Shown here in pieces: positions 63,605-64,000 of a DNA stretch of 64,000 nt. The stretch comes from Thermodesulfobacteriota bacterium (GTDB lineage Bacteria; Desulfobacterota_D; UBA1144). Every line of letters begins with the position of its first letter. Position 1 is the stretch's first letter. Under the pieces are notes generated by a model that saw only the letters and a list, made by a program, of their open reading frames with translations, ran no database searches and was not told where the DNA came from. Made by a program: the position numbers and the translations under genes. The stretch lies in assembly GCA_030835345.1 (NCBI GenBank), contig JAURPH010000008.1:23547-87546 (forward strand), read 5' to 3'.

Positions 63605-63654
63605 TTAATCTTTTATTAATCAATTCTTAATAGAAAATTAACAATTAGTAAATA
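63605..63654 (+). promoter_or_regulatory. Putative degenerate Pho-box array (proximal): TTAATC-TTAATC-TTAATA-TTAACA-TAAATA at 11-bp period
   Basis: Hexamers at 63605, 63616, 63627, 63638, 63649; weaker matches than the other arrays. Confidence 0.5.
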
Positions 63655-63695
63655 TATTCTTTAGTAATAATTAATTTATTCTCAAGGAGGTTTAC

Positions 63696-64000
63696 ATGAG
63701 AAATTTTGTAATTATTTATTTATTAGTTGCATCTATCTTTATTGGACCCGCTGCATTTTCTAAGGAAGTTGCGACGGCTAATATGGATGGTGATTCTGCT
63801 GCTGATAAATTTGCTACTACTTTTGGTAGTGATTTAGATACTGAAGCAAAAGATTTTAAAGTAAGCTGGAAAGCTGGTAAAGGATTAACTTTTAAATCTG
63901 GTGATGCTTTTAAACTTTCTCTTGGTGCTAGAATTCAAGCACGAATGGATAGTTGGGAAAAAAGTGATGACACACAAGATGGTAGAGGTTATGAGTTTGG
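63696..64000 (+). CDS. Phosphate-selective porin O/P-like outer membrane protein (3' truncated by window edge)
   Basis: AAGGAGG at 63684-63690, ATG at 63696, signal peptide MRNFVIIYLLVASIFIGPAAFS, then WKAGKGLTFKSGDAFKLSLGARIQARMDSWEKSDD. Absent from ORF track because it runs off the window. Confidence 0.82.
   Translation, partial: MRNFVIIYLLVASIFIGPAAFSKEVATANMDGDSAADKFATTFGSDLDTEAKDFKVSWKAGKGLTFKSGDAFKLSLGARIQARMDSWEKSDDTQDGRGYEF

Overview
The window is an AT-rich, very compact bacterial chromosome segment. It is Gram-negative in character: YidC has a large periplasmic domain, there are outer-membrane proteins, and a phosphate-porin-like gene sits at the right edge. Almost everything is core housekeeping. 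In order: ilvB (5' truncated), katG, an orphan ORF, rpmH-rnpA-yidD-yidC-jag, trpE-trpG-tadA, a phosphohexomutase plus a BtrH-like protein, groES-groEL, uvrD/pcrA, a DUF2103-like ORF, dnaE, ftsY-ribD-nadD-rsfS, and a complete dcw cluster from mraZ to ftsZ. These are followed by an MBL-fold hydrolase, murJ, aroQ, recJ, a small OMP, trkA-trkH, ribF-aroE-thrC-thiE, a deoxyhypusine-synthase-like protein, an aminotransferase, an M48 lipoprotein, and a phoB-phoR-pstSCAB-phoU locus divergent from a phosphate-porin-like gene. I saw no mobile elements, CRISPR arrays, tRNA or rRNA genes, and no convincing new defence or biosynthetic system. The best signal outside the coding regions is a set of 11-bp-phased TTAACA-type direct repeats. 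They lie upstream of pstS and in the phoB/porin intergenic region, and look like a lineage-specific Pho box. Other items worth a second look are the BtrH_N/DUF4872-like protein overlapping the hexomutase gene, the DHS-like gene, the oversized PstA and PstC, the near-absence of spacer between convergent genes, and a few orphan ORFs. Two genes absent from the ORF track were recovered by reading: rpmH (4373-4522) and the porin 5' end (63696-64000).
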